DNA of 64,000 nt from Macrococcoides bohemicum (GTDB lineage: Bacteria > Bacillota > Bacilli > Staphylococcales > Staphylococcaceae), in NCBI RefSeq assembly GCF_042658685.1, contig NZ_JBHSQY010000030.1. One strand, written 5' to 3'. Shown one piece after another: positions 51,921 to 61,120 of this stretch. How positions within the stretch are numbered: the first letter of the stretch is position 1; the number at the start of each line of letters is the position of its first letter. The position numbers and the translations under genes were made by a program. The notes below the pieces were generated by a model. It was given only the letters and a program-made list of their open reading frames with translations, was not told the DNA's origin and did no database searches.

Positions 51921-52715
51921 TTAAAAGAACGCAAATTCGTCATTATCAAATAAACTGTTCTTTGATAACTTTTCGTACGTAATTTCCTGATCTTCTGTTT
52001 CACGTAATTCTATAATATAATCAAAATCTTCTAAAGTGTAATCTGTTTTCTGTACAAATAAATCTGGATGCTCTATAACTTTTGTTGTAGGCAATGACAT
52101 AACTTCTCTCACAAGATTAAGATGTTCAGCATTTTGTTTAATAGTCAAAGCGCCATCTATGATAAAGATATGCTTATCATCATACTCGCCCTTATACAAT
52201 TTATTACGAACGGTTTGTTTAATCATCGTAGAAGAAATAAATAACCACTTCTTATGCGCACAAACACTTGCAGCAACGACAGATTCTGTTTTCCCTACAC
52301 GTGGCATCCCTCGCACACCAATCACCAGGTTGCCATCCTGCTTAAACAACTCCGCCATTAAATCTACAAGGATACCTAAATCTTTACGCACAAATTTAAA
52401 GATATGCTTATTTTTATTATCTCTTTCAATATGCTGACCATGTCTAACCGCTAAACGGTCCTGTAACAAAGGTTTTCGTAGTTTTATGATTTCAATATCT
52501 TCTAACTGACTGATAATATTTTCAAAACGCGTCACTTTTTCAAGATCATCTGTTTTAATTAATAACCCACGGACACCTTGATCAACACCATTAATTGTTA
52601 TGATACTGATGCCAAGAACACCAAGTAAACTTGAAACATCTCCAAGTAAACCAGCTCTGTTAATCTTAATTTCATATTCAAGATACCATTCTTTCGTTTC
52701 CTGAATTACTGTCAT
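51921..52715 (-). CDS. DUF3388-family protein YmfK
   Basis: Soluble protein of 264 residues, conserved in the ymf-pgsA cluster of Bacillus and Staphylococcus but without known function. The N-terminal ~80 residues look like an ACT-type ligand-binding domain (WYLEYEIKINRAGLLGDVSSLLG). The following part contains a P-loop-like GVRGMPRVGKTESVVAAS near 145-162 and HIFIIDGALTIKQ, suggesting nucleotide binding. ATG 52715 is chosen because GGGGG lies 7-8 bases upstream; the longer frame to 52739 would overlap the previous gene. Confidence 0.85.
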   Translation of the reverse strand: MTVIQETKEWYLEYEIKINRAGLLGDVSSLLGVLGISIITINGVDQGVRGLLIKTDDLEKVTRFENIISQLEDIEIIKLRKPLLQDRLAVRHGQHIERDNKNKHIFKFVRKDLGILVDLMAELFKQDGNLVIGVRGMPRVGKTESVVAASVCAHKKWLFISSTMIKQTVRNKLYKGEYDDKHIFIIDGALTIKQNAEHLNLVREVMSLPTTKVIEHPDLFVQKTDYTLEDFDYIIELRETEDQEITYEKLSKNSLFDNDEFAFF

Positions 52716-52726
52716 TAACAAACCCC

Positions 52727-53437
52727 CTATATATACCAACCACCATTCACGCTTTGTACTGTACCCGTAATAGATTGTGATAAATCATCTAGTAAATACA
52801 ATACAGTATGACTAATTTCTTTCGGTGAAATGAACCTTTGTTGTGGTAATTGTGATATTAATAATTGTATATCTTCTTCATTTAACTGTAATGTCATTTT
52901 ACCATTAACTACACCGGGTGTTACAACATTTGCTGTAATGTTTGTTTGTATAAGTTCTTTCGCCATGGATTTAATAAAGCCAATTTGTGCTGCTTTCATG
53001 CCACTATAGATGGATTCAGTTGCACTGCCAGTTTCTCCCCAAATTGAGCTGATTACAACAATGCGGCCATACTCATTGTTTTGCATACCACTCAAAACAA
53101 ATTGAGTTAACTTTACAAGGTTTGAAAAGTGAATATGATATTGAGCATCCATAGCTTCAGTTGTCACTTCTTGTATAGGTGCATAATAAGCAGTTCCTGC
53201 TGTATAGATCATACCATCCAGATAACTTGTCATCCAGTCCTGTAATGGATTTTCATAAAGTGGTTTACTTAAATCAAATTGAACAAAACTTATTGCTTCA
53301 TTTTGAAATTCATTTTGTAAAGCAGTAATGTCCGTATTATTATAATGCGCAATTACTTCATGCCCTTTAAATAACAAATCATGTGTTATTTGTTTGCCAA
53401 TATCACCACTTGCTCCAATAACGAGATATTTACCCAT
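52727..53437 (-). CDS. Short-chain dehydrogenase/reductase YmfI
   Basis: NAD(P)-dependent oxidoreductase of 236 residues. The cofactor motif GASGDIGK is at 8-15, catalytic Ser lies in VVISSIWGE and Tyr-x3-Lys in YSGMKAAQ (about 152-159). It resembles 3-oxoacyl-ACP reductase FabG, but the cluster position identifies it as YmfI, whose substrate is unknown to me. Its start overlaps ymfH by 8 bases; the DUF3388 gene follows after 11 bases. Confidence 0.9.
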   Translation of the reverse strand: MGKYLVIGASGDIGKQITHDLLFKGHEVIAHYNNTDITALQNEFQNEAISFVQFDLSKPLYENPLQDWMTSYLDGMIYTAGTAYYAPIQEVTTEAMDAQYHIHFSNLVKLTQFVLSGMQNNEYGRIVVISSIWGETGSATESIYSGMKAAQIGFIKSMAKELIQTNITANVVTPGVVNGKMTLQLNEEDIQLLISQLPQQRFISPKEISHTVLYLLDDLSQSITGTVQSVNGGWYI

Positions 53438-54704
53438 TGCGCTTCACAATTCTACTATCCGTAATATGAGCATTATTTAATGTACTTTTATAAGTTTCAA
53501 TGCACTCAGCTAATGTCAGTTGTTCTAAAAGTGGCAGAATATCGAATAATATAACATCATTGAAGAAATATCGTGTAAACTGATTCGCAATATATTCAGG
53601 GCTATTCATGCTTGAAACATATTCACCGATGGTTTGACGTACAATTAAATCAAAGGATTTTTGGTCTTTTAATAAGTCAAAGTTATATAATTGACTGATT
53701 ATCCGTTGCTTTAATCTTTCGGCATCGCGAGTGGCACCAGCTATAAACATATGTGAGAAAGTTGGCTCTATCGTAAAATTAAATCCGAAAGAATCATCTA
53801 TTAATTGTTCTTTCAACAGTGACTGATAAAAATCTGTTTGTTCTCCAAAAAGCATATCTAAAGCAAAAAGTATCTTGAGTTCAGTTAATATTAAGTTATC
53901 TGTACTTTTAAAATTATCTGTTTTAATACCAAGCATTAATTTATCCATTTGCACATTATCAATCGACTTAACCTCATTAAGTACTACACCTGCAGGTTCT
54001 TCAAAAGGTAATATATTAACTGGCTGAAAAGTGTTAAATGGTTTGATAATGCCGTTAATATACTCGGTCATTGCTTTCGGTTCAACATTCCCTACAATAA
54101 ACATCACCATATTCTTCGGATGATAGAATGTATTATAGCAATCATATAAAGTCTGATCAGTAATCTCATTGATACTTTCAACTGTACCTGCAATATCAAC
54201 ACGTACTGGATGCGTATGATACATTGCTTTTAAAGTCTGATAATAAAGGCGATAATTAGGCTGATCCTGATACATTTTAATTTCTTCAGCAATGATACCT
54301 ACTTCTTTTTCTACACTTTCTTTTGTAAAATATGGAGTTTGTAACATATTTACTAATAATTTAATGTTTTCTTTTAATGATTCAACAGTAGTAAATAAAT
54401 AACTTGTTCTGTCATATGAAGTGAATGCATTGGCAGAACTTCCATATTTTGAGAATACGTTAAACATATCACCATCTTCTTTCTCAAACATTTTATGTTC
54501 AAGAAAATGTGCAATGCCTTTTGGCATATGTACTTTCGTTCCATCTTGTCTAACAAAATCATTATGTATAGATCCATACTTTGTTGTCATTGTGACATAC
54601 GATTTCTGAAACCCTTTTTTTGGAATAATAAATAGCTGCATGCCATTATCTAATACTGTTTCAAATAATGTTTCATCTATTGCTTTATAATAAGTTTGTT
54701 TCAT
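53430..54704 (-). CDS. M16-family zinc peptidase YmfH (active-type subunit)
   Basis: Cytoplasmic M16 metallopeptidase of 424 residues. The inverted zinc motif H-F-L-E-H is at 66-70, and the downstream acidic ligand region KEVGIIAEEIKMYQDQP near 130-146 is present, so it should be catalytic. It pairs with YmfF, which lacks the motif, forming a two-subunit peptidase like other M16 pairs. Overlaps ymfF by 4 bases and ymfI by 8 bases. The physiological peptide substrate is unknown. Confidence 0.92.
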   Translation of the reverse strand: MKQTYYKAIDETLFETVLDNGMQLFIIPKKGFQKSYVTMTTKYGSIHNDFVRQDGTKVHMPKGIAHFLEHKMFEKEDGDMFNVFSKYGSSANAFTSYDRTSYLFTTVESLKENIKLLVNMLQTPYFTKESVEKEVGIIAEEIKMYQDQPNYRLYYQTLKAMYHTHPVRVDIAGTVESINEITDQTLYDCYNTFYHPKNMVMFIVGNVEPKAMTEYINGIIKPFNTFQPVNILPFEEPAGVVLNEVKSIDNVQMDKLMLGIKTDNFKSTDNLILTELKILFALDMLFGEQTDFYQSLLKEQLIDDSFGFNFTIEPTFSHMFIAGATRDAERLKQRIISQLYNFDLLKDQKSFDLIVRQTIGEYVSSMNSPEYIANQFTRYFFNDVILFDILPLLEQLTLAECIETYKSTLNNAHITDSRIVKRNG

Positions 54705-55930
54705 TCTGTTCCCTCACTTGTTAAACAATACACAGTATGTAAAGCCCCTGTTTGTGCAAGATTTATAATATCTTCTTTCGTTATTGTCTGTATACCTTCT
54801 ATCCATTCAACTTCATCAACGTGTGCACCAAACGTATTAGAAAACTCAATTTCTACAAAGCCTTTCGGTCGATCCATTGATTCTTTCTTCTGATTAATAA
54901 TCATACGTTTCGCTGTATTCAATAGTTCATTATCGAAATCACCTTGTCTAATCTTTTCAAATTCATCATTAATAGTGTCAATCGCCTGCTGACGTTTATC
55001 CTGATTGACACCAGAGAGTACATATAACATACCGCTTCTTGCATCAATCTGACTATGAATTTGATATGCTAAACTCAATTTTTCACGCACATTGGTAAAT
55101 AACATGCTTGATGGATCACCACCAAATATTTGATTGAGTAAAATAAATGCGTAGTAGCTTTTCTCAGGATGTTTAACATTTAGCTTATAACCCATATTAA
55201 TACGTGCTTGCTTCGTCTCAATGTATTCAACAACTGTCTGAGGTGTATGAATATCCTTTAATTTTACCTGTGTTAAATCAATTTTATTTTCGGGTAAATC
55301 CAGATATTCTTTTGCTAGTTTAGAAACTCTCGACTCATCTACATCTCCAACGATATAAAGATGTGCTTCATCATCCTTTAACATAGCTTTATATGCTTGA
55401 TAAACTTCTTCACCTGTAACAAGTTCTAACTTTTGTATATCTCCAAAACTTGGATTACGCATCGACTCATCTTCAAACATTGTTTTTAATAACTGATAGA
55501 AACCATATTGGCCTAAATTCTCTTTTATAGCGTCATACTTATTTTTAAATAGATGTTTCTCAGTTGTTAATAATTCTTCTCGAAAAGACTCACCTTCTAT
55601 ATTAGGTGCGTATATAACCTCATGTAGTAATTGAAATGCCTTTTGTAATAAATCTTCATTAATAAGATATTTATCATTAATGATATCGATACCTACAGTT
55701 AATACATGTGCATTGTTTTGTTTTATGACATGACTATAAAGATGTGCACCATATAAATATGCAAGATGATTAATCATTGCCTGTTCGTCAGCATATTTTT
55801 CAGTTGTCTTTTGAATAAGTTTAGATAAAATTGCTCTTCTGCTCATCGTATCGATATCAAGAGGTGCTTTAAATTTAAGTACAATTGATACCGTCTTAAA
55901 TTTCTCTGTGTTCAGTAAATTAATTGTCAT
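54701..55930 (-). CDS. M16-family protein YmfF (inactive-type partner)
   Basis: M16 fold protein of 409 residues without an HxxEH zinc motif in the N-terminal half, where it reads MINHLAYLYGAHLYSHV. The C-terminal domain resembles M16 partners (GGDPSSMLFTNVREKLSLAY). It is probably the non-catalytic partner of YmfH, helping to bind peptides. Start overlaps ymfC by 4 bases and its end overlaps ymfH by 4, so the pair is translated together. Confidence 0.9.
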   Translation of the reverse strand: MTINLLNTEKFKTVSIVLKFKAPLDIDTMSRRAILSKLIQKTTEKYADEQAMINHLAYLYGAHLYSHVIKQNNAHVLTVGIDIINDKYLINEDLLQKAFQLLHEVIYAPNIEGESFREELLTTEKHLFKNKYDAIKENLGQYGFYQLLKTMFEDESMRNPSFGDIQKLELVTGEEVYQAYKAMLKDDEAHLYIVGDVDESRVSKLAKEYLDLPENKIDLTQVKLKDIHTPQTVVEYIETKQARINMGYKLNVKHPEKSYYAFILLNQIFGGDPSSMLFTNVREKLSLAYQIHSQIDARSGMLYVLSGVNQDKRQQAIDTINDEFEKIRQGDFDNELLNTAKRMIINQKKESMDRPKGFVEIEFSNTFGAHVDEVEWIEGIQTITKEDIINLAQTGALHTVYCLTSEGTE

Positions 55931-56649
55931 AGAATACTCCTTACTTTTCTTTGAATAACGAATTGTACCTGACTCGATTTAAAATAATTCAATGAATATA
56001 ATACAGGTTCATCTTGTGTATTATAATGGATTTGTTTAAATAATAATAAGCTTTCTTCCGGTGTGCATTGCAACGCATTAGAAATATACGGTTCATATGC
56101 AATTGATTCGATTTCACTTTCAGCATACACAATTTTAAGTTCATTAGTACGATCCATAATTTCTAATAATGAATGGCTCAATATATCGTGTTCACCCTCC
56201 AAGGGCGCTGCAACAATCTTATCTAAGCAATATACGATAGGCTCATCATTTGCTGTTCTGATACGTTCGATAACTGTAATATCGCATTCATCCTCAATAT
56301 TTAATATGCGTTTATCATCAATAGAAGGTTGTTCAATATCATGACTTATCATCATTGTACCTGCTGATTGTCCTCCTTCTTCTATCATACTCGTTATACT
56401 TTTGAGTTCATCAATTGGATAGAAAAATATTGGTTTGGACTTAATATAATAACCTTCCTGAAAATGTTCTGAAATAATCTTTTCGGTCACTAATTCGTGA
56501 AAAGCTAATTCTATATCATCTCTCGATCGATCGATCATTCGAGATATTTCGTATTGCGATGGTAAAGGTCTATGCAGTTCAAATTTTCCTGAATTTATCT
56601 GTTCTAAAATCCAATCTTTAATAAAGACGACCTCTCTATTTACAGACAT
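55927..56649 (-). CDS. GntR-family transcription regulator YmfC
   Basis: HutC-type regulator of 240 residues. The winged helix occupies the first 70 residues (LPSQYEISRMIDRSRDDIELAF), followed by a UTRA effector domain (TVIERIRTANDEPIVY onward). Effector and targets are unknown. ATG 56649 is chosen; AGGTGGAG directly upstream includes the alternative GTG 56658. It lies between ftsK and ymfF in a block conserved across Bacillus and Staphylococcus. Confidence 0.9.
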   Translation of the reverse strand: MSVNREVVFIKDWILEQINSGKFELHRPLPSQYEISRMIDRSRDDIELAFHELVTEKIISEHFQEGYYIKSKPIFFYPIDELKSITSMIEEGGQSAGTMMISHDIEQPSIDDKRILNIEDECDITVIERIRTANDEPIVYCLDKIVAAPLEGEHDILSHSLLEIMDRTNELKIVYAESEIESIAYEPYISNALQCTPEESLLLFKQIHYNTQDEPVLYSLNYFKSSQVQFVIQRKVRSIL

Positions 56650-56659
56650 GTACTCCACC

Positions 56660-58948
56660 TCATTCTACAATTTCATTGTTTTCGATTAATACCGTTCTAG
56701 GTTTACTACCTGTACTTGGTCCAATAACGCCATTTGCTTCAAGTTCATCGATTAGTCTTGCAGCTCTATTATAACCAATTCTAAATTGTCGTTGTAATAG
56801 ACTTGCTGATGCTTTTTGTTTTTCAACGACAAATTGATAAGCTTCTGGATAAAGTTCATCTTCTGACTCACCTTTTTGTGTATGCTCTTCACTTGGTTCC
56901 AGTGACTTAACATAGTTTGCTGATTGTTGTTTACAGACGAAGTTAACTACATCTTCAACTTCTTTGTCTGATAAAAATGCCCCTTGAATACGTTTAGGTT
57001 TTGATTCACCATATGGCAAGTAAAGCATATCACCTTTGCCTAGTAATTTTTCAGCACCCTGCATATCTAGAATCGTTCTAGAATCAACTGCTGAACTAAC
57101 GCTGAATGCAATACGAGAAGGAATATTCGCTTTAATCAGACCTGTAATGACATCAACAGATGGTCTTTGTGTCGCAATAATTAAATGAATGCCAGCTGCA
57201 CGTGCCATTTGCGCGATACGCATAATTGCTGCTTCAACATCCTTACTAGCGACCATCATTAAATCTGCAAGCTCATCAACGATTACAACGATATACGGTA
57301 ATTCAGCATTTTTCTCGCCAAGTTCTGCATTTTGGCGTCGTAAATATTGATTATATCCTTTAATATTACGTGTTCCTGTATGACTAAAAAGATCATAACG
57401 TCTTTCCATTTCACCTACAATTTTCTGTAAAGCTTGAGCAGCCTTCTGTGGATTCGTTACGACAGGTGTCAATAGATGAGGGATACCATTGTATACATTT
57501 AACTCTACCATTTTAGGATCAATCATCATTAATTTCACTTCATGTGGTTTAGCATGCATCAAAATACTTGTGATAATACCGTTGATACATACAGACTTAC
57601 CACTACCTGTTGCTCCTGCAACAAGTAAATGCGGCATTTTATCAAGTTCTGCTGTGATGGCTTCACCACTGATATCTCGCCCAAGTACAACTTTTAACTT
57701 ATTTTCTTCAACAGGTGAAGCTTCTATTACTTCTCTTAATGTTACCATTGATGTAGAACTATTCGGTACTTCAATACCTACAGCAGATTTACCAGGTATC
57801 GGTGCTTCTATTCTAATATCTTTTGCAGCGAGCGCTAAAGCAATATCATTATGTAAATTCACAATACGACTAACCTTTACCCCCATCGCTGGTTGCACTT
57901 CATATTGTGTTACAGCTGGTCCTATTCTGATTTGTGATACTTTAGCATTCACACCAAAATTCTTCAATGTTGTTTCAAGTAACTGACCACGCTTTTTTAC
58001 TGCCTGCATATTTGATTTTGCTTTATCTGGTGTCGGAGAAAGTAATGTTATAGGAGGCAAATCATAATCTTCGTTCTCCATTTCACTAGTTTCACTTTGT
58101 TCAGTGTCGTCGGAAAGTGTTGAATGTTCATCTTGACTCGTATCAATAGTCTCAGATTCAGAATTATTATTTTGATGCACTTCTTCGACACCTTGCAGAT
58201 CATTTTGAAACGCTACTGCCTGATTGCCTTCATATATTGGTATTTCTGCTTCAGGATAGTGCTCAGATTCAGCTTCAATTGCAGTAATTTCTGGTAAATC
58301 AGAAACATCTTTAACCGTTTGTTCCATCCTTCTTTGTTTTCTTTGTTCTAATTGAACTTTTGCCTGCCTAGATAAATCTTTCGTTTTATCAACTTGATAA
58401 AGCAGAAATTTCTGTGCTGTATTACGTATAGAACGTCCTAATATCAAAAGAATACTTAAAATAATCATAATAATGGATAATATAAATGCACCAAAAACAC
58501 TTAATAGCGTAGAAAAGACTGAATCAAATAAAAAACCAATCATACCGCCTCCGAAAAAATGAAAGCCAGATTTAGACTGTAATTCAAAGATTTTATCAAA
58601 AACAGGTATAACTGATTTTCTGTGTAAAAAGTGCTGAATCACCTGCATAAAGGATGGTGTACTTATTAAAAGTAATAACCAGCCGTTAACACGACGATTG
58701 ATAGGAATCCATCTATTGTTTACAGCATAATAGATTGTTATGAGTATGAGTAGAATATATGCATAAAAACGAGCTGAACCGAAAATATAAGTCATTACAC
58801 TATCTATGCCTACACCTAATAACCCAAACTGAAAAACACCTAATAACAGTATCGCGATAAACAAAATAGAGATAATAAAACGATATGGTTCATTACTTTT
58901 GTTTTTATTTGTTTTTTTCTTTCTGGTCGTTTTCTTCTTAACTGCCAT
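56660..58948 (-). CDS. DNA translocase FtsK/SpoIIIE
   Basis: Septal DNA pump that clears and aligns chromosomes during division. The 762 residues comprise four N-terminal membrane helices (about 24-175) and an acidic, variable linker (about 215-295). The RecA-like motor follows with Walker A GATGSGKSV (near 445) and Walker B VVIVDELADLM, then the C-terminal winged gamma domain (LLQRQFRIGYNRAARLID). First gene of ftsK-ymfC-ymfF-ymfH-ymfI-ymfK-rodZ-pgsA. Confidence 0.96.
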   Translation of the reverse strand: MAVKKKTTRKKKTNKNKSNEPYRFIISILFIAILLLGVFQFGLLGVGIDSVMTYIFGSARFYAYILLILITIYYAVNNRWIPINRRVNGWLLLLISTPSFMQVIQHFLHRKSVIPVFDKIFELQSKSGFHFFGGGMIGFLFDSVFSTLLSVFGAFILSIIMIILSILLILGRSIRNTAQKFLLYQVDKTKDLSRQAKVQLEQRKQRRMEQTVKDVSDLPEITAIEAESEHYPEAEIPIYEGNQAVAFQNDLQGVEEVHQNNNSESETIDTSQDEHSTLSDDTEQSETSEMENEDYDLPPITLLSPTPDKAKSNMQAVKKRGQLLETTLKNFGVNAKVSQIRIGPAVTQYEVQPAMGVKVSRIVNLHNDIALALAAKDIRIEAPIPGKSAVGIEVPNSSTSMVTLREVIEASPVEENKLKVVLGRDISGEAITAELDKMPHLLVAGATGSGKSVCINGIITSILMHAKPHEVKLMMIDPKMVELNVYNGIPHLLTPVVTNPQKAAQALQKIVGEMERRYDLFSHTGTRNIKGYNQYLRRQNAELGEKNAELPYIVVIVDELADLMMVASKDVEAAIMRIAQMARAAGIHLIIATQRPSVDVITGLIKANIPSRIAFSVSSAVDSRTILDMQGAEKLLGKGDMLYLPYGESKPKRIQGAFLSDKEVEDVVNFVCKQQSANYVKSLEPSEEHTQKGESEDELYPEAYQFVVEKQKASASLLQRQFRIGYNRAARLIDELEANGVIGPSTGSKPRTVLIENNEIVE

Positions 58949-58967
58949 TCATTTTCACCTGCTTTAT

Positions 58968-59012
58968 ATAAACAAATAAACAAGCTAAAGTTAGCTTGTT
59001 CATTTGTTTATT
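58968..59012 (-). terminator. rnjB terminator
   Basis: A roughly 20-bp stem with one mismatch (TAAACAAATGAACAAGCTAA / TTAGCTTGTTTATTTGTTTA) and a 3-base loop lies 5 bases after the rnjB stop. The T tract is weak (TATATAAAG), so some read-through to ftsK is possible. Confidence 0.65.
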
Positions 59013-59016
59013 ATCT

Positions 59017-60690
59017 TTAAATTTCAGAGATAACCGGAATGATCATTGGACGACGTTTCGTATTTTCATATAGGAACTTTCCTAATTTATCACGCATTTC
59101 CTGCTTAATATCAGACCATTCAATACGATTTTGCATTAAGCCTAATTCAACAATTTCACGCACTTTTTCTTCAGCTTCACGCATTAATTCTTCACTTTCA
59201 CGTACATAAACAAAGCCACGTGACTGAATCTGTGGTCCAGCTACGATACGTCTATTTTTTGGATCTAATGTTACAACAGCTATGAAAATGCCATCTTCAC
59301 TTAACAATCGTCGATCACGTAAAACAATATTACCTACATCGCCAACACCGATACCATCTATCAGAACATTTCCTGCTGGTACTTTCTCATTGGCTACCAT
59401 ACGTTCTCCGTCATAATTGATGACATCACCTTTTTCAAGTAGGAAAATATGTTCCGGTAACACACCCGCTTCAGCAGCGAGTTTTGCATGCGCAATCTGC
59501 ATTTTAAATTCACCTTGTACCGGTACAAAGTATGTCGGTTTCATTAAGTTCAGCATTAATTTTAGCTCTTCCATACATCCATGTCCTGATGCATGAATCT
59601 TCTTATTCGTCGGAATCACTTTCGCACCTGCTTTAACAAGGTGGTTGATCGTTGAGCCTAAAATAACTTCCATATTTGAAGATGGTGTCGTTGTAATAAA
59701 TACAGTATCACCTTCTTCAATATTTAAAATGCTGTGTTTTTGTAATGCCATTTGTCCTAATCCTTCAATCGGCTCACCTTGAGAACCAGTAGATATAATA
59801 ATCAGTTCATTTTTTGGATATTTCTCAACATCTTTTATTGGTACTAATAGTTGTTCTTTAATATCAAAGTATCCAAGTTTACGTGCAATATTAAATGATG
59901 ATTCTAAAGATTTACCTAAAAATGAAACTTTACGGTTTAATCGTGCTGCAGCATTTAGTACTTGCTGTATTCGGATAAAGTTTGATGCATAACACGATAC
60001 GATAATACGTCCTTGCGCTTTAGCAAATTCATCAACAATGTGACTTTCAATAACATTTTCCGGTGTATTATAACCAGGTTTCTCCGCTTCAGTTGAATCA
60101 CTGATCAACATTAATACACCTTTGTTTCCAATTTGACCCATCTTAGTAATGTCTGGTGCATATGCGCCTGTCATACTTTGATCAAATTTAAATTCACCAG
60201 TATAAACAACAGCTCCTTGTGACGTATGTATCACAATACCAAGTGAATCCGGAATACTATGCGTTGTACTAAAGAAAGACACGTTCACATTTTTAAAACG
60301 CATAATTGAATTATTATTTACTGTATAGTATTTAATCTTCTTTGTTACTTTCGCCTCACGCATCTGATCTTTAACAAGTGCAATCGTTAAACGTGAACCA
60401 TAAATTGGTGCATCTACTCGATCAATAATATAACGTAACGCACCAATTGCATCCTGATGTCCGTGACTCAAAAAGATACCTTTTAACTTATCTTTATTCT
60501 CAATAACATAATTAATATCCGGAATTACGACATCAATCCCTAACATTTCATCTTCCGGAAACATTAGTCCTGCGTCCAGCATAAACATTTCATCGTCAAC
60601 TTCTACGATATACATGTTCTTTGCAATTTCACCGACACCACCTAAAGGTATCATTCTTATATGTTGATTTTCTTTTTTAACTAAGTTCAA
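59017..60690 (-). CDS. rnjB: Ribonuclease J2
   Basis: Beta-CASP metallo-beta-lactamase RNase that pairs with RNase J1 in 5'-3' decay and rRNA maturation. Starting from TTG 60690 (AGGAGG 7 bases upstream) it has 557 residues, the same as the S. aureus protein. The earlier ATG frames at 60723 lack a site. The metal motif reads H76-G-H78-Q-D80-A81: the last His of HxHxDH is replaced by Ala. That fits a J2 paralogue of low activity. The KIHASGHGCMEEL and GPQIQSRGFVYVRES segments are conserved. Confidence 0.94.
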   Translation of the reverse strand: MNLVKKENQHIRMIPLGGVGEIAKNMYIVEVDDEMFMLDAGLMFPEDEMLGIDVVIPDINYVIENKDKLKGIFLSHGHQDAIGALRYIIDRVDAPIYGSRLTIALVKDQMREAKVTKKIKYYTVNNNSIMRFKNVNVSFFSTTHSIPDSLGIVIHTSQGAVVYTGEFKFDQSMTGAYAPDITKMGQIGNKGVLMLISDSTEAEKPGYNTPENVIESHIVDEFAKAQGRIIVSCYASNFIRIQQVLNAAARLNRKVSFLGKSLESSFNIARKLGYFDIKEQLLVPIKDVEKYPKNELIIISTGSQGEPIEGLGQMALQKHSILNIEEGDTVFITTTPSSNMEVILGSTINHLVKAGAKVIPTNKKIHASGHGCMEELKLMLNLMKPTYFVPVQGEFKMQIAHAKLAAEAGVLPEHIFLLEKGDVINYDGERMVANEKVPAGNVLIDGIGVGDVGNIVLRDRRLLSEDGIFIAVVTLDPKNRRIVAGPQIQSRGFVYVRESEELMREAEEKVREIVELGLMQNRIEWSDIKQEMRDKLGKFLYENTKRRPMIIPVISEI

Positions 60691-60766
60691 AATATTTCCT
60701 CCTAAATTCATTCGCCCGTACAATTCATACTTCTTTATTATAAGCTATTTGCAGATTAATTAACAA

Positions 60767-60796
60767 TAAAAAAAGCGAACAGAATATTCTGCTCGC
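60767..60796 (-). terminator. Terminator after the 84-aa gene
   Basis: Minus-strand hairpin GCGAGCAGA / TCTGTTCGC with a short loop is followed by TTTTTTTATT, just after the stop at 60803. Confidence 0.85.
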
Positions 60797-60802
60797 AATT
60801 AA

Positions 60803-61057
60803 TTATTTTAGTAATTCCATCTTAAAATCTCCACCAGCTACTGTGTAGTGCGTCAACTTTAAATCTTTTGAATGGTAACGGTCTGTTTCCCCTTTGAAAA
60901 GAACCACTTCTACAGGCTCACTTGTAGCTTCAATTTGTTTGAATAATAAACCGACATCACCATTCGCAGTTGAGATTTTTAATAATTCTTCATCTACTGA
61001 AAATCGACCATCTGTTTTAAATTCCTGACCATTCACTTGAATTTTGTCAAATACCAT
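60803..61057 (-). CDS. Uncharacterised small protein (84 aa)
   Basis: I do not recognise the family. It is a soluble, beta-rich looking protein (MVFDKIQVNGQEFKTDGRFS ... VEVVLFKGETDRYHS) with no cysteine, signal peptide or membrane helix. AAGGAG lies 7 bases before ATG. It stands alone with its own terminator between an M16 peptidase gene and rnjB. I recall no counterpart at this place in S. aureus. Ribosome-binding site plus terminator make it a credible gene. Confidence 0.72.
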   Translation of the reverse strand: MVFDKIQVNGQEFKTDGRFSVDEELLKISTANGDVGLLFKQIEATSEPVEVVLFKGETDRYHSKDLKLTHYTVAGGDFKMELLK

Positions 61058-61120
61058 TACTTTTCATCTCCTTGTATACGTTTACATTTATATTATACCG
61101 TTAAATTTATTACTTGCCAA

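Noticed and set aside
57489..57986. 165-codon plus-strand frame inside ftsK/spoIIIE
   Set aside because: Antisense to the conserved motor domain of the translocase; a shadow frame.
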